A stretch of 64,000 bases of DNA from Sedimentibacter acidaminivorans (GCF_017873955.1 NZ_JAGGKS010000006.1:124001-188000); one strand, 5' to 3'; positions 16,955-26,354 are shown, counted from the stretch's first letter. Notes: generated by a model not told the origin, from the letters alone. Made by a program: numbers and translations.

Positions 16955-18202
16955 CTAACCTTCAATACTCTCTCTAATTAAATTTAAAACAGAAGTAGAA
17001 GCTCTTTCCCTAATAGTATCGCGATTACCAGTAGCATTAATTTTTAATACATTATATTCATCTTTATAGTAAACACAAACAAAAACTAATCCAACTGGTT
17101 TTTCCTCAGTAGCACCATCAGGACCAGCAACACCTGTAGTAGCAACACCTATATCAGTACCAACAACCTTAGCAGCACCAAAAGCCATTTCCTTTGCAGT
17201 TTCTTCACTAACAGCACCATACTTATCTAAAGTTTCCTTCTTTACTCCTAAAGTTCTCATTTTTGCTTCATTAGAATAAGTTATAAAACCTTCCCTAAAT
17301 GATTTGGATATACCAGAATAAGCAACCAATCTAGAAGCAACCATTCCACCAGTACATGATTCCGATATAGCAATTGTAAGATTTTTTTCTAATAATAGCT
17401 CAGCAGTTCTATCCTCAACTAACCCAGATTCAGTAACATATGCATTGTTTCCGAATCGTTTAAAGAGTTCCTCTTTAACAGGCTTAATTATTTCAAGAGC
17501 TTCTTCCTTGCTTTTAGCTTTAGCAGTAACTCTAAATATAACCTTACCTGCACTAGCATAAGGAGCTATAGTAGGATTAGTCTGATTATCAATCAAGTCC
17601 ATTATCATCTCTTCAGCAGCAGATTCCCCAATATTAACAACAACGACCTTTTCGCCAAACACAACTTCATTAGAAAATTGTTTTAAATAAGGAATTACTT
17701 GTTCATCCATTAAAGGTTTCATTTCCTTAGGAGGACCAGGTAACAATATTCCTATCTTATATTGTTCACCATCAGTTTTTTCTCTCAAAATACAAGCATT
17801 AGCAGTACCGTTATCATTTTTTAAAATTTTAGCTCCTTTAGGGAAATATGTCTGCCTCATGTTATTCTTAGGCATATCCTTTCTAAAACGAGCATACATG
17901 GTTTTTACATGTTCATAACTGGCTTCGTCATAAACCATTTCAAGATTAAAAAAATTAGCTAATATTTCCTTTGTTATATCATCTTTAGTGGGTCCTAAAC
18001 CACCAGTACATATTACAATATCTGCTCTTGAAAATCCTAAATGAAATCCTTCTTTCATACGGCTAGGATTATCACCAACAACAGATTGGTAATGTACATC
18101 AATCCCAATCTCGGCAAGTTTCTTAGCTATATATTGAGCATTTGTATTAACTATGTCTCCATGCAAAAGCTCAGTACCAACACACAAAATTTCAGCATTC
18201 AT
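16955..18202 (-). CDS. cinA: CinA, nicotinamide-nucleotide amidase / MoCF-like protein
   Basis: The 415-residue protein has an N-terminal MoCF-like (COG1058) domain with CTGGLGPTKDD and a C-terminal amidase domain with the nucleophile region ISESCTGGMVASRL. CinA hydrolyses nicotinamide mononucleotide to nicotinic acid mononucleotide in NAD recycling; the N-terminal domain of homologues acts as ADP-ribose pyrophosphatase. I chose the ATG at 18202 because GGAGG sits eight bases upstream; the longer frame from 18253 adds non-homologous residues. It follows the M14 peptidase gene by 174 bp on the same strand. Confidence 0.94.
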   Translation of the reverse strand: MNAEILCVGTELLHGDIVNTNAQYIAKKLAEIGIDVHYQSVVGDNPSRMKEGFHLGFSRADIVICTGGLGPTKDDITKEILANFFNLEMVYDEASYEHVKTMYARFRKDMPKNNMRQTYFPKGAKILKNDNGTANACILREKTDGEQYKIGILLPGPPKEMKPLMDEQVIPYLKQFSNEVVFGEKVVVVNIGESAAEEMIMDLIDNQTNPTIAPYASAGKVIFRVTAKAKSKEEALEIIKPVKEELFKRFGNNAYVTESGLVEDRTAELLLEKNLTIAISESCTGGMVASRLVAYSGISKSFREGFITYSNEAKMRTLGVKKETLDKYGAVSEETAKEMAFGAAKVVGTDIGVATTGVAGPDGATEEKPVGLVFVCVYYKDEYNVLKINATGNRDTIRERASTSVLNLIRESIEG

Positions 18203-18376
18203 AAAACATTTCCTCCAAATTATAGAATATACAACATTAACAATATAGAACAAAAAATTAATTTAAACAAGAGAAATTTCTATTTTTTCTATATAAAACA
18301 AATTTTATCCAAAACATATAGTATAAGTTTATATGCGTAACTCTCAGTATTTAAATAAACAAAACTATTTATACCT

Positions 18377-19381
18377 CTATTTAGTCAATGCCGCATACCG
18401 CTCAACATCACCATATATCTCCTCATTAATTTTCCTTGCTTTTTTAGCAAAAAACAAACCTGTGCTCCTTGCATATTTCCATACCAACTCATCAAATAAA
18501 CTGTCTTCATGCTGTTTACCTCCCTCAATAAAAGGAGATAACTCAATACAAAACGCAGGTCTTTTAATTTTAGCTCTAAACCAGTTTTCAAAACCGCATC
18601 CATAAACAGCGGGGTCTTGACTAATTTTAGTCTTTCTATAAATATATTTTTCATCTAGTTCATTCATTATTTTTTCATCCAAACCTTCAAACATATCATG
18701 AGTTCCACTATCAGCCCAAAAAGTGCAATTGCCAGAACAATGATAAGAAACCATCATAGAAAAGCTATTCTTATTACAAAAATCAACTAAAGCCCTAGTT
18801 TCGGGTTCACTGTTTGGAGAAAACCCTTTAAATCTATCAGAACATGGAACATCGGTACCGGGGACACAAAGCCTTATATCCCAGTTACCATCATCAAAAT
18901 TTTTATTTAAGTCTACACCATTAGCATTTGCTTTCCAATAGGTATGATCTTCTCCCCATATTTTCATGTCTTTCAACTTTTCATAATTTTGTGATGATTC
19001 CAGACCATTATGAACTATATTTAAACCATCAGGATTAGAAACAGGTATAAAACAAATATCTATAGAGTCTACAATACTTTTAACATTATAGTCATCTAAG
19101 TAATTCTCTTTACTATAATAATAACAATAGTAATCTATCATCTTCATACAAAGCATTACAGAAAAGTCCTCCCTAGCATGGATGCCACCAGTTAATAATA
19201 CGGATGCCTTCACTTTGTTAGAATTACACAATCTCAAGGCTACAATATTTCTTCCTTCAACAGACTTACCTATAATTTCTTTTTTCAATATGCCGTTATA
19301 TCTCTCACACAGTCTTTCTATATCTCTATAAATATCATCTAAAAAGTAAGTATCAGATGTATCAACTAAAAAATTACACAA
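18377..19381 (-). CDS. M14 family zinc carboxypeptidase
   Basis: The 334-residue enzyme has the zinc motif HxxE in LTGGIHARED, a third zinc ligand in VSYHCSGNC, the substrate-binding NANGVDLNKNFDD segment and the general-base glutamate in CIELSPF. These are the features of metallocarboxypeptidases of the gamma-D-Glu-diaminopimelate/carboxypeptidase T type. No signal peptide is present, so it may act inside the cell or the mother cell, for example on cell wall peptides. The start is TTG at 19381 with GAGGTGA upstream. It is divergent from the next gene. Confidence 0.88.
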   Translation of the reverse strand: MCNFLVDTSDTYFLDDIYRDIERLCERYNGILKKEIIGKSVEGRNIVALRLCNSNKVKASVLLTGGIHAREDFSVMLCMKMIDYYCYYYSKENYLDDYNVKSIVDSIDICFIPVSNPDGLNIVHNGLESSQNYEKLKDMKIWGEDHTYWKANANGVDLNKNFDDGNWDIRLCVPGTDVPCSDRFKGFSPNSEPETRALVDFCNKNSFSMMVSYHCSGNCTFWADSGTHDMFEGLDEKIMNELDEKYIYRKTKISQDPAVYGCGFENWFRAKIKRPAFCIELSPFIEGGKQHEDSLFDELVWKYARSTGLFFAKKARKINEEIYGDVERYAALTK

Positions 19382-19553
19382 AAAATCACCTCATCATTTG
19401 TTCATAAATATATTATAATATAAAACCAATTGTTTATACAATAATTTAAAAAACAATGTTAAAAAATTTGTCATTATAAAATATAGACATACAAGCATTG
19501 ATAAAAATATTCAGTGATGATATAATTAATTAAAAAGGAAAAGGGGTTGAACC

Positions 19554-20141
19554 ATGATGATTTTTACAAATTTAAACATTGAAACTAAAACATTGAGGAT
19601 TAGTAGTTTAATTTTGACATTTATAGGTATAGTATTTATTCTTGCATCTAACTATGTAGGCAATATAGCCATAAGAATTGCAATGATTGTTATATTTATG
19701 CTAAGTTTATTTAACTTTAAGATTTCATACCCATTTTCATCTACAACGGATAAAATGTATATGGTACTGAGTATGTGTGGTACACTGCTGGTTTTCATTA
19801 AACCTCAGTTTACTATGTTTATTATAGGAATAGTGATGTTGATCCTATCCCTACCTATTATATATAAGGCTATTAAAAATAAAGATTACTCAGACAAGAT
19901 AATGATAACATTATCTTCCCTAGGAACCTTATTTTCAATTTACTGTATAATAAATTCAAGAGCAGCTCTTAACACAGTTGTAATAGTTATAGGAATAGCA
20001 TTTGTAATATTAGGCTGTTTAATTTTATTTGAAACTTTTGATATAAACAGAAAATCAAATAAATTTGTTAAATATAATCATATGAGTTTAGATAACGATG
20101 ATGAATATCGCTTCGAAAATGCAGAAGAAGTTGAAAAATAA
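19554..20141 (+). CDS. small integral membrane protein, DUF308/HdeD-like
   Basis: The 195-residue protein has six hydrophobic helices within residues 15-160 and a charged cytoplasmic tail rich in D, E and N (MSLDNDDEYRFENAEEVEK). The helix pairs separated by short turns resemble the DUF308/HdeD fold, but I see no diagnostic motif, so the family call is tentative. The start has AAGGGGTTG upstream. It stands alone between the divergent carboxypeptidase and a palindrome preceding the surface-protein promoter. Function unknown. Confidence 0.6.
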   Translation: MMIFTNLNIETKTLRISSLILTFIGIVFILASNYVGNIAIRIAMIVIFMLSLFNFKISYPFSSTTDKMYMVLSMCGTLLVFIKPQFTMFIIGIVMLILSLPIIYKAIKNKDYSDKIMITLSSLGTLFSIYCIINSRAALNTVVIVIGIAFVILGCLILFETFDINRKSNKFVKYNHMSLDNDDEYRFENAEEVEK

Positions 20142-20173
20142 GAAGTGATCTAAATCGTAGGGGGTGCACATTA

Positions 20174-20200
20174 GGTACATGGGGACTGTCCCCATGTACC
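20174..20200. repeat. 27-bp palindrome with GGGGAC-T-GTCCCC core
   Basis: GGTACATGGGGAC, one central T, then the exact complement GTCCCCATGTACC: 13 paired bases with a single unpaired centre. The core equals that of 59874-59910 but the outer arms differ. It lies 33 bp after the stop of the preceding gene and could serve as its terminator, although no T-tract follows. Confidence 0.75.
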
Positions 20201-20245
20201 GGTGTTGCCTCATCATCAGTTGATTCATCATCCCGTCCAAACCTG

Positions 20246-20384
20246 TAACATTTCTGTAATGTTAAACTTCAAAACCTATGTTATATTATATACATGAAAC
20301 ATCGTTGGCACTACACCTTGAATATTACAAAAACATTACAGACATTGTAAGGTTATTGACTACATATTCTCAAGGTGTTATAAT
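20246..20384 (+). promoter_or_regulatory. sigma-A promoter with flanking dyads for the SLH surface protein
   Basis: TTGACT (20356-20361) and TATAAT (20379-20384) are separated by exactly 17 bp. Three dyads surround it: TAACATT/AATGTTA at 20246-20264, TTACA-GACAT-TGTAA at 20336-20350 abutting the -35 box, and ACACCTTGA (20313-20321)/TCAAGGTGT (20370-20378), whose right arm fills the spacer up to the -10 box. A ~75-base leader and an AGGAGG site follow. This suggests strong, regulated expression. Confidence 0.75.
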
Positions 20385-20466
20385 AGCTTATCGTTGTGCT
20401 AACACAATGAAAGGGTACGGGGACCTAAACACTCGAAAAAACAAAATCCACAGGAGGAAATAAAGA

Positions 20467-22899
20467 ATGAAAAAAGTATTATCACTTGTATTAGTACTAG
20501 CAATGGTATTATCAAGCATGAGCTTTGCATTTGCAAGCAACTTGAATGACATAGTTGATAATGATTACGAAGATGCAATCAACACATTGGTTGGTCTTGG
20601 TATCGTTGCAGGCTATGAAGATGGAACATTTAGACCAGAAAAAACAATAACAAGAGCAGAAATGGCCAAATTAATGGTTATAACTCTTGGTTATGGCGAC
20701 TTAGTAGCAGGTTCAAAGAGTAACTTTGCTGATACTCAAGGACACTGGGCAGATGCTTATATAGCTCTAGCTGCTGGAAAAGGAATTGTTCAAGGAGATG
20801 GTAATGGTAAATTTAGACCTGACGCTATCGTATCATATGATGAAGCTATAACTATGTTAGTTAGAGGATTAGGTTATACAGATACTTGTAATGAACTTAA
20901 GAACATGACATGGCCAACAAACTTCAAAGTAAAAGCTGCAGAATTAAAACTTACTAAAGATGTAACTTTATCTTCTACTGGAGCAGATAGAGGTGGAGTT
21001 GCTCAGTTAATAAATAATGCTTTAAAAACTGCTTTAGTAACTGTTAATACAGATGGTGATGTAATAAAAGCTACAACAACAGCTACAAATTCAGATGATG
21101 AAGTAGTTACAAAATATGTACTTTTATTAAGCAGATTAGCAACATCAAAAACTATAGCTAAAGTTACACCTGATTATTTAGATGAAGACAGCAAACTTTA
21201 TGCAGGAAACATAGTTGACTTAGCACCATATATGTATCAAGAAATTGAAGTATATGAAAATGATGATGATGAAGTTGTTTATGTTAATGACGTTGAGTCA
21301 GATGTAAAAGTAGGCGAGTTTAGAAATGCTACAGATGATTTAAATAAAGTTAATGTAAGAATAGATGGAAAAAATAAATTGTACACACTTAAAGATTCAG
21401 CTGAAACACCTGTTTTCTATAATGGCGTTGAAGTAATTATGAGTGAAAAAGAAATGGAAATAGGAAGAGAAGATGGAGATGCTAGCAAAACTAAAGAAAT
21501 AGTAGATTTACACAAAGCAGCAGCAACATTTGTATTAAACGACGATGATGAAATAGTTGGAATCGTAGCTGACAAATATACAGAAGCTAGAAGAGTAGGA
21601 AATGAATATAATGGAAGAACAAAATTTGAAGGTTTTGCTTTACCATTAGATGATGATGATGAAGTTGACTACACAAAATTAACAGTTACTGGTGAAGTTG
21701 ATAAATTAGAAGACATTCAAGAAGATGATGTAATAGTATTGTTTGCAGGCGCTGGTGAAGTATCTACGGACGCAGATACAGAAAAGTTAACTATTGAAGT
21801 AGTAAGAAATACAGTAGAAGGCAAAATTACTAGAACTAATTCAGATGATGAATTCTATATAGACGGAACTTACTATGCAGCAAGTGTATATGCTGATTAT
21901 ACATTTGAAGTAGGTGAAGAAGGAACATATTTCTTAGATCAAAAAGGTGATTTAGTTGATTTTGAAGAAGATGATGCTGATGAGCCAAAAGATTATGCTG
22001 TAATAACAGAATTATTGAATGGTGTAATTTCTGGAACAAGAACTCTTGCAGATGCTGAAATGTCAGTAGTAAATGCAAAAGGCGAAGAAATAACTTATAA
22101 TTTTGATGAAGATGCAGAAATAACAAATAGTGATGATTTAATAATAACTGAAGATGCTGATAGTATAGATATAAATACGGACTTAAAACAATACCAAGTT
22201 ATTAAGTACACAGTAAACAGCAAAGGTGACATATCAAAAGTAACAATAGTTGATGATGTGGATACTACAGAAGATGATAAAACAGATATAACTGGAAAAT
22301 CATATGTTCTTGCAAGTAATGCTGTTATATTTAACCTTGATGGAGATGATGTAGAAGTTGTATCAGCTGATAAATTAGGCGATGAAGTTGTTATATTATC
22401 TACAGAAGATAACAAAAATGGTGAAATAGAATTAATGTTCGTTAAAGGTTTAGGTTCTTCAGCAACTTATGCTTATATAGTAGATAAAGGAACTATGTGG
22501 AATGATGATGATGATGAGGTTCAAAGTTTAATAGCTTATGTAGATGGAGTTGAAGTATTCTATGAAGCAGACGAATTAAATGTAATAGGTTCTAACTTAG
22601 TAGATACAGCTACAATTACTGAATTAGAATTAGATGGTGATATTGTTACAGGTGATGTAGCTACTCATTCAGCTATCGTTACTGATAACATAACAAAAGT
22701 TAAGGGTGATAGATTTGAAGCTAATAGTACTTGGTATACATTAGCAGATGACGTAGCAGTATATATCTTAGATGATGGCGAATTTGATTCAGTAGGAGAT
22801 GCTTCTTCAATTTACTTTGATGCTGAAATAGCTGGATTTGCATTTGATGAAGACAATATTGAAGACAATGTAATAGAAGTATTGTTCATATTTGAATAA
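20467..22899 (+). CDS. S-layer homology domain surface protein, highly acidic
   Basis: The 810-residue protein has a signal peptide (cleavage after AFA, residue 23) and three SLH modules in residues 28-195 (for example EDGTFRPEKTITRAEMAKL and GNGKFRPDAIVSYDEAITM); these bind pyruvylated wall polymer in related bacteria. The rest is a repetitive beta-rich, very acidic region in which short clusters such as NDDDEV recur (residues about 208, 265, 358, 395, 458 and 679). Only one cysteine (C141) occurs. Strong promoter, AGGAGG site and terminator suggest an abundant protein, perhaps the S-layer itself; the acidic turns could bind calcium. Both last points are inference. Confidence 0.88.
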   Translation: MKKVLSLVLVLAMVLSSMSFAFASNLNDIVDNDYEDAINTLVGLGIVAGYEDGTFRPEKTITRAEMAKLMVITLGYGDLVAGSKSNFADTQGHWADAYIALAAGKGIVQGDGNGKFRPDAIVSYDEAITMLVRGLGYTDTCNELKNMTWPTNFKVKAAELKLTKDVTLSSTGADRGGVAQLINNALKTALVTVNTDGDVIKATTTATNSDDEVVTKYVLLLSRLATSKTIAKVTPDYLDEDSKLYAGNIVDLAPYMYQEIEVYENDDDEVVYVNDVESDVKVGEFRNATDDLNKVNVRIDGKNKLYTLKDSAETPVFYNGVEVIMSEKEMEIGREDGDASKTKEIVDLHKAAATFVLNDDDEIVGIVADKYTEARRVGNEYNGRTKFEGFALPLDDDDEVDYTKLTVTGEVDKLEDIQEDDVIVLFAGAGEVSTDADTEKLTIEVVRNTVEGKITRTNSDDEFYIDGTYYAASVYADYTFEVGEEGTYFLDQKGDLVDFEEDDADEPKDYAVITELLNGVISGTRTLADAEMSVVNAKGEEITYNFDEDAEITNSDDLIITEDADSIDINTDLKQYQVIKYTVNSKGDISKVTIVDDVDTTEDDKTDITGKSYVLASNAVIFNLDGDDVEVVSADKLGDEVVILSTEDNKNGEIELMFVKGLGSSATYAYIVDKGTMWNDDDDEVQSLIAYVDGVEVFYEADELNVIGSNLVDTATITELELDGDIVTGDVATHSAIVTDNITKVKGDRFEANSTWYTLADDVAVYILDDGEFDSVGDASSIYFDAEIAGFAFDEDNIEDNVIEVLFIFE

Positions 22900-22911
22900 T
22901 ATTAAGAAATA

Positions 22912-22935
22912 AAAAAACACCTTCGGGTGTTTTTT
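22912..22935 (+). terminator. Rho-independent terminator of the surface protein gene
   Basis: AAAAAACACC-TTCG-GGTGTTTTTT is a 10-bp stem with a stable TTCG tetraloop and a T run, 12 bp after the stop codon. Confidence 0.95.
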
Positions 22936-23070
22936 TATTTGAAAATTCAAGAAAACAGGGACGGTTAGGTTAGAGGCGAATTGGACGAAAAAGGGGACGG
23001 TTCTTTTTGATTGACAAATCTTTTAAGTTATAGTAAGATGTTTAAAAGATTAAGTTTGGGGGTATAAAGA

Positions 23071-23400
23071 ATGCCGAGACAAGCGAGAATGAAAAGTTCT
23101 ACAGGAATATACCACATAATGATAAGGGGTATAAATAAGGAACAGATATTTAATAGAGTTGTACATAAAAATAAGATTATAGAAATAATAAAAAACATAA
23201 GAGAAGATATAGAATTTGATGTTATAGCTTACTGCATAATGGACAATCATATACATTTATTGATAAAGGCGGATGAAGATAAACTTGAAACATTAATGAA
23301 GAAATTGAATATCAAATATGCAATTTATTACAATAAAATAGAAAAAAGGCACAGAAAACAGGGACGGTTCTTTTTGATTGACAAACCTTTGAAGTTATAG
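23071..23400 (+). pseudogene. truncated REP-associated tyrosine transposase
   Basis: The first 93 residues are nearly identical to the intact transposase at 23438 (MPRQARMKSSTGIYHIMIRG, HUH as NHIHLLI), then the frame runs into the next left end and stops after 16 unrelated residues. The catalytic tyrosine region is missing, so the product cannot transpose. The 3' half is not found elsewhere in the window, pointing to a partial tandem duplication rather than insertion of a second element into an intact gene. Confidence 0.88.
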
Positions 23401-23437
23401 TAGAATGTTTAAAAGATTAAGTTTGGGGGTATAAGGA

Positions 23438-24217
23438 ATGCCAAGACAAGCGAGAATAAAAAGTTCTACAGGAATATACCACATAATGATAAGGGGTATA
23501 AATAAGGAACGGATATTTAGTAGAGTTGTACATAAAAATAAGATTATAGAAATAATAAAAAACATAAGAGATGATATAGAATTTGATGTTATAGCTTACT
23601 GCATAATGGACAATCATTTACATTTATTGATAAAGGCGGATGAAGATAAACTTGAAACATTAATGAAGAAATTGAATATCAAATATGCAATTTATTACAA
23701 TAAAATAGAAAAAAGGTACGGACATGTATTTCAGGACAGATTTAGAAGTGAAGCAGTAGAAAGTGATAAATATTTGCTAGGCGCATTAAGATACATACAC
23801 AATAATCCTGTTAAAGCAGGTTTAACAAAGAATATACTAGATTACCCGTGGAGTAGTGCCAAAGATTATAGTAATATGTATTCAGAAATAGTAATTGACA
23901 AATATATAAAGGAAATAGCAAATTTATTTAGAAATGAAAATGAATTTTTGTCATTTCATAGCATTAATGATGATAATTTATATATAGATACAAAAGAAGA
24001 AGAAAGTGAAAATACTAGAAATATAGTAAATAACTTAATAGAAAAATTTGTAATTGAGTATGGAATAATAGATCAAAGCCAAACAACTATTGATAAAAGA
24101 GAAGAACTAGCAGAAAAATTAATTAAATTGAATATTATTTCTTATAGAGAAATAGCTGAGATTTGTAATTTATCATTTTATAAAGTATCGGAAATCGGCA
24201 AAAAGTTAAAAGCATAA
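23438..24217 (+). CDS. REP-associated tyrosine transposase (Y1, IS200-like)
   Basis: The 259-residue protein is a RAYT-type single-strand transposase. The metal-binding HUH motif is H60-x-H62 in CIMDNHLHLLI, and Y119 in ALRYIHNNPVKAGL is the expected catalytic tyrosine; the YGHVFQDRFRSE segment is typical of the family. A C-terminal extension (about residues 175-259) ends in a small HTH-like stretch (SYREIAEICNLSFYKVSEIGKKL). It is intact and has inverted ends on both sides, so it may still act on GGGGAC-type palindromes. RAYTs are usually single-copy and domesticated; here a truncated copy lies directly upstream. Confidence 0.92.
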   Translation: MPRQARIKSSTGIYHIMIRGINKERIFSRVVHKNKIIEIIKNIRDDIEFDVIAYCIMDNHLHLLIKADEDKLETLMKKLNIKYAIYYNKIEKRYGHVFQDRFRSEAVESDKYLLGALRYIHNNPVKAGLTKNILDYPWSSAKDYSNMYSEIVIDKYIKEIANLFRNENEFLSFHSINDDNLYIDTKEEESENTRNIVNNLIEKFVIEYGIIDQSQTTIDKREELAEKLIKLNIISYREIAEICNLSFYKVSEIGKKLKA

Positions 24218-24386
24218 CAACATCAATCAAAAATAACCGTCCCCATTGTCCGATCGTTCCTGGTTAAAAATATATCACAAACGTTATTTAGCATTGTAAT
24301 AAAAATCTAATTAATAAAATGTTGATATTACAAAATTTAATTAATTAGATAATTTATAATTTTCTATTATTTTACAAAAATTTATA

Positions 24387-24414
24387 TTGCAAAAATATGT
24401 TAAAATGATATAAT
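24387..24414 (+). promoter_or_regulatory. candidate promoter for the alanine/sodium symporter
   Basis: TTGCAA (24387-24392), 16-bp spacer, TATAAT (24409-24414), about 50 bp before the symporter start. The remainder of 24245-24463 is AT-rich with nothing else recognisable. Confidence 0.5.
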
Positions 24415-24463
24415 TATATCAAGGCGTGTAAAAACGTTTACAAATATTTTTGGAGGTAAGTAA

Positions 24464-25837
24464 ATGGAATCTTTTGCAAAAATTGTTTCAACAATTGATG
24501 GCTGGGTTTGGGGTTGGCCGCTACTTATTTTACTTTTTGGTACTCATCTTTTTTTAACATTCCGACTCAAATTTATCCAGAGACACATTGGTACTGCAAT
24601 TAAACTTTCGGTAACAAAAGATGAACTAGCTGCTGGTGATGTTAGTCAATTTAGTGCTTTGGCAACTTCGTTAGCTGCAACAATTGGTACAGGAAACATC
24701 GTTGGAGTTGCGACAGCAATTGCTCTTGGTGGACCTGGTGCTGTTCTTTGGACATGGCTTACTGGTGTATTTGGTATAGCTACTAAGTATTCTGAATCAC
24801 TTCTAGCAGTTAAGTACAGAGTTAAAACTGCTGATGGAACTATGGCTGGTGGTCCAATGTATGTACTGGAGTATGGACTCAAAAATAAACCACTTGCAAT
24901 AACGTTTGCACTTTTTGGAAGTATTGCTGCTTTTGGTATTGGTAATACAGTTCAAGCAAACTCAATATCTACAATGATGTTTAATCAATTTAGTATTCCT
25001 ACTTGGATAACTGGACTTACTTTAGCTATATTGACTGGTATAGTTATAATAGGTGGAGTTAAAAGAATAGCTAGTGTATGTGATAAGCTTGTTCCATTCA
25101 TGGCAGTGTTTTATGTTATAGGCTGTATAATAATTTTAGGCATGACATATAAAACAATACCTGCTACTATTGCATTAATTTTTAGATCTGCATTTACTGG
25201 TCAAGCTGCTGTTGGAGGATTTGCAGGTTCAACTGTAATGATGGCTGCAAGATTTGGGGTTGCAAGAGGTCTTTTCTCAAACGAGTCTGGTCTTGGTAGT
25301 GCTCCTATAGTAGCTGCAGCTGCTCAAACAAGAAACTGTGTTAGACAGGCACTTGTATCTTCTTCAGGTACTTTTTGGGATACAGTTATAGTATGTGCTA
25401 TAACAGGTATAACTATTATAAATGCTGGTGTTTGGAATCAAGGACTTGATGGTGGAGCATTAACTAATGCTGCGTTTGCAAATATTGGTACTATTGGACC
25501 TATAGTTCTTACAATTGGTCTTTTAACATTTGTATTTTCTACAATTCTTGGATGGTCATATTATGGAGAAAAATGCGTTGAATATCTTTTCGGAACAAAA
25601 AAAGCAGTATTTCCATATAGAGTATGTTATACAATAGCAATTTTCTTTGGGGCTATAATGTCTTTATCTCTTGTATGGGATTTAGCAGATCTATTCAATG
25701 GACTAATGGCAGTTCCTAACTTAATTTCACTAATAGCATTAAGTGGTGTAATAGTAAAAGAAACAAAGGAATATCTATGGGATGATAACCTTGATAAGGT
25801 AGATAATGAAGTTATAAAGGAAATAAAAAACAATTAA
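24464..25837 (+). CDS. alanine/glycine:cation symporter (AGCS family)
   Basis: The 457-residue membrane protein has about eleven helices and the AGCS signatures ATSLAATIGTGNIVGVATAIALGGPGAVLW near the N-terminus and RGLFSNESGLGSAPIVAAAAQT in the middle. It imports alanine or glycine with sodium, fitting an amino-acid-fermenting organism. Start ATG with TGGAGG upstream. Monocistronic: own promoter, own terminator, a transposase on one side and a convergent gene on the other. Length and motifs are normal. Confidence 0.94.
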   Translation: MESFAKIVSTIDGWVWGWPLLILLFGTHLFLTFRLKFIQRHIGTAIKLSVTKDELAAGDVSQFSALATSLAATIGTGNIVGVATAIALGGPGAVLWTWLTGVFGIATKYSESLLAVKYRVKTADGTMAGGPMYVLEYGLKNKPLAITFALFGSIAAFGIGNTVQANSISTMMFNQFSIPTWITGLTLAILTGIVIIGGVKRIASVCDKLVPFMAVFYVIGCIIILGMTYKTIPATIALIFRSAFTGQAAVGGFAGSTVMMAARFGVARGLFSNESGLGSAPIVAAAAQTRNCVRQALVSSSGTFWDTVIVCAITGITIINAGVWNQGLDGGALTNAAFANIGTIGPIVLTIGLLTFVFSTILGWSYYGEKCVEYLFGTKKAVFPYRVCYTIAIFFGAIMSLSLVWDLADLFNGLMAVPNLISLIALSGVIVKETKEYLWDDNLDKVDNEVIKEIKNN

Positions 25838-25854
25838 ATTAGTAATAAAAATTT

Positions 25855-25885
25855 AAAGGCATTTAGTTTTAAACTAAATGCCTTT
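25855..25885 (+). terminator. Rho-independent terminator of the symporter gene
   Basis: Perfect 15-bp stem AAAGGCATTTAGTTT/AAACTAAATGCCTTT with one central T and a short T tract. It can also serve the convergent DUF523 gene. Confidence 0.9.
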
Positions 25886-25919
25886 TTCTTAAATAGCAAA
25901 CTAAATATTAATGCTATGA

Positions 25920-26354
25920 TTATTTTATGTAGTCTTCATCACTAATTACGTGAATACCGTTCTTTCTAAGTAAACTAGTGGTTATTCCTTCCCCTGGAAT
26001 AAGTTTTTTGTTAAAGCTTCCATCATAAATAAATTTACTTCCACATGATGGACTTTTTTCTTTTAATATTGCTTTTTTTATTCCATACTTATTTGCAATT
26101 TCTAGAACTTTTATTGCTCCTACTTTGAAATTATCTGTTTTGTCTTCTTTATCTATGTTTATTACCTTATCGCCTACTATTTCACATGGAGGGCGAGGTA
26201 CACTCATTCCACCTAAAACTTCTGGACAAATTATTAATGCTTTACCGTTATCTATTAACTCTTTAGCTTGTTCTAATGTAAATTCTTTTCCGTCATAACG
26301 ACATTTTTCACCGCATAAGCATGCGCTTATTATATATTCATAACTACTTTCCAT
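25920..26354 (-). CDS. DUF523 family protein (YbbK-like)
   Basis: The 144-residue protein matches DUF523: ISACLCGEKCRYDG at the N-terminus, CPEVLGGMSVPRPPCEI and KEKSPSCGSKFIYDG. The conserved cysteines (two in CLCGEKC, CPE, PPC, PSCG) suggest a metal or Fe-S site, but the function is not established. It overlaps the HD-GYP gene upstream by 11 bp, so the two are translated together. Confidence 0.88.
   Translation of the reverse strand: MESSYEYIISACLCGEKCRYDGKEFTLEQAKELIDNGKALIICPEVLGGMSVPRPPCEIVGDKVINIDKEDKTDNFKVGAIKVLEIANKYGIKKAILKEKSPSCGSKFIYDGSFNKKLIPGEGITTSLLRKNGIHVISDEDYIK

Larger units (their letters stand above)
22993..24244 (+). mobile_element. RAYT (IS200-like) element with inverted ends and a partial tandem duplication
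   Basis: The left end GGGGACGGTTCTTTTTGATT (22993-23012) occurs again at 23361 (preceded by CA instead of GG) and, inverted, at 24221-24244 (read inward, GGGGACGGTTATTTTTGATT). Between the two left ends lies a truncated transposase copy, and after the second a full copy; the repeat period is 367 bp. Further GGGACGG copies at 22958 show older fragments. Each left end carries a promoter-like TTGACA-N17-TAAGAT or TAGAAT. No target duplication is evident, as expected for Y1 transposases. Confidence 0.8.

Noticed and set aside
20303-20320. TTGGCACTACACCTTGA as a second sigma-54 promoter
   Set aside because: The -12 part is one base too far and lacks the GC pair; a full sigma-A promoter lies 35 bp downstream.
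20278-20463. 61-codon open frame upstream of the SLH gene
   Set aside because: It spans the promoter and its dyads, has no ribosome binding site and an odd composition; a chance frame.
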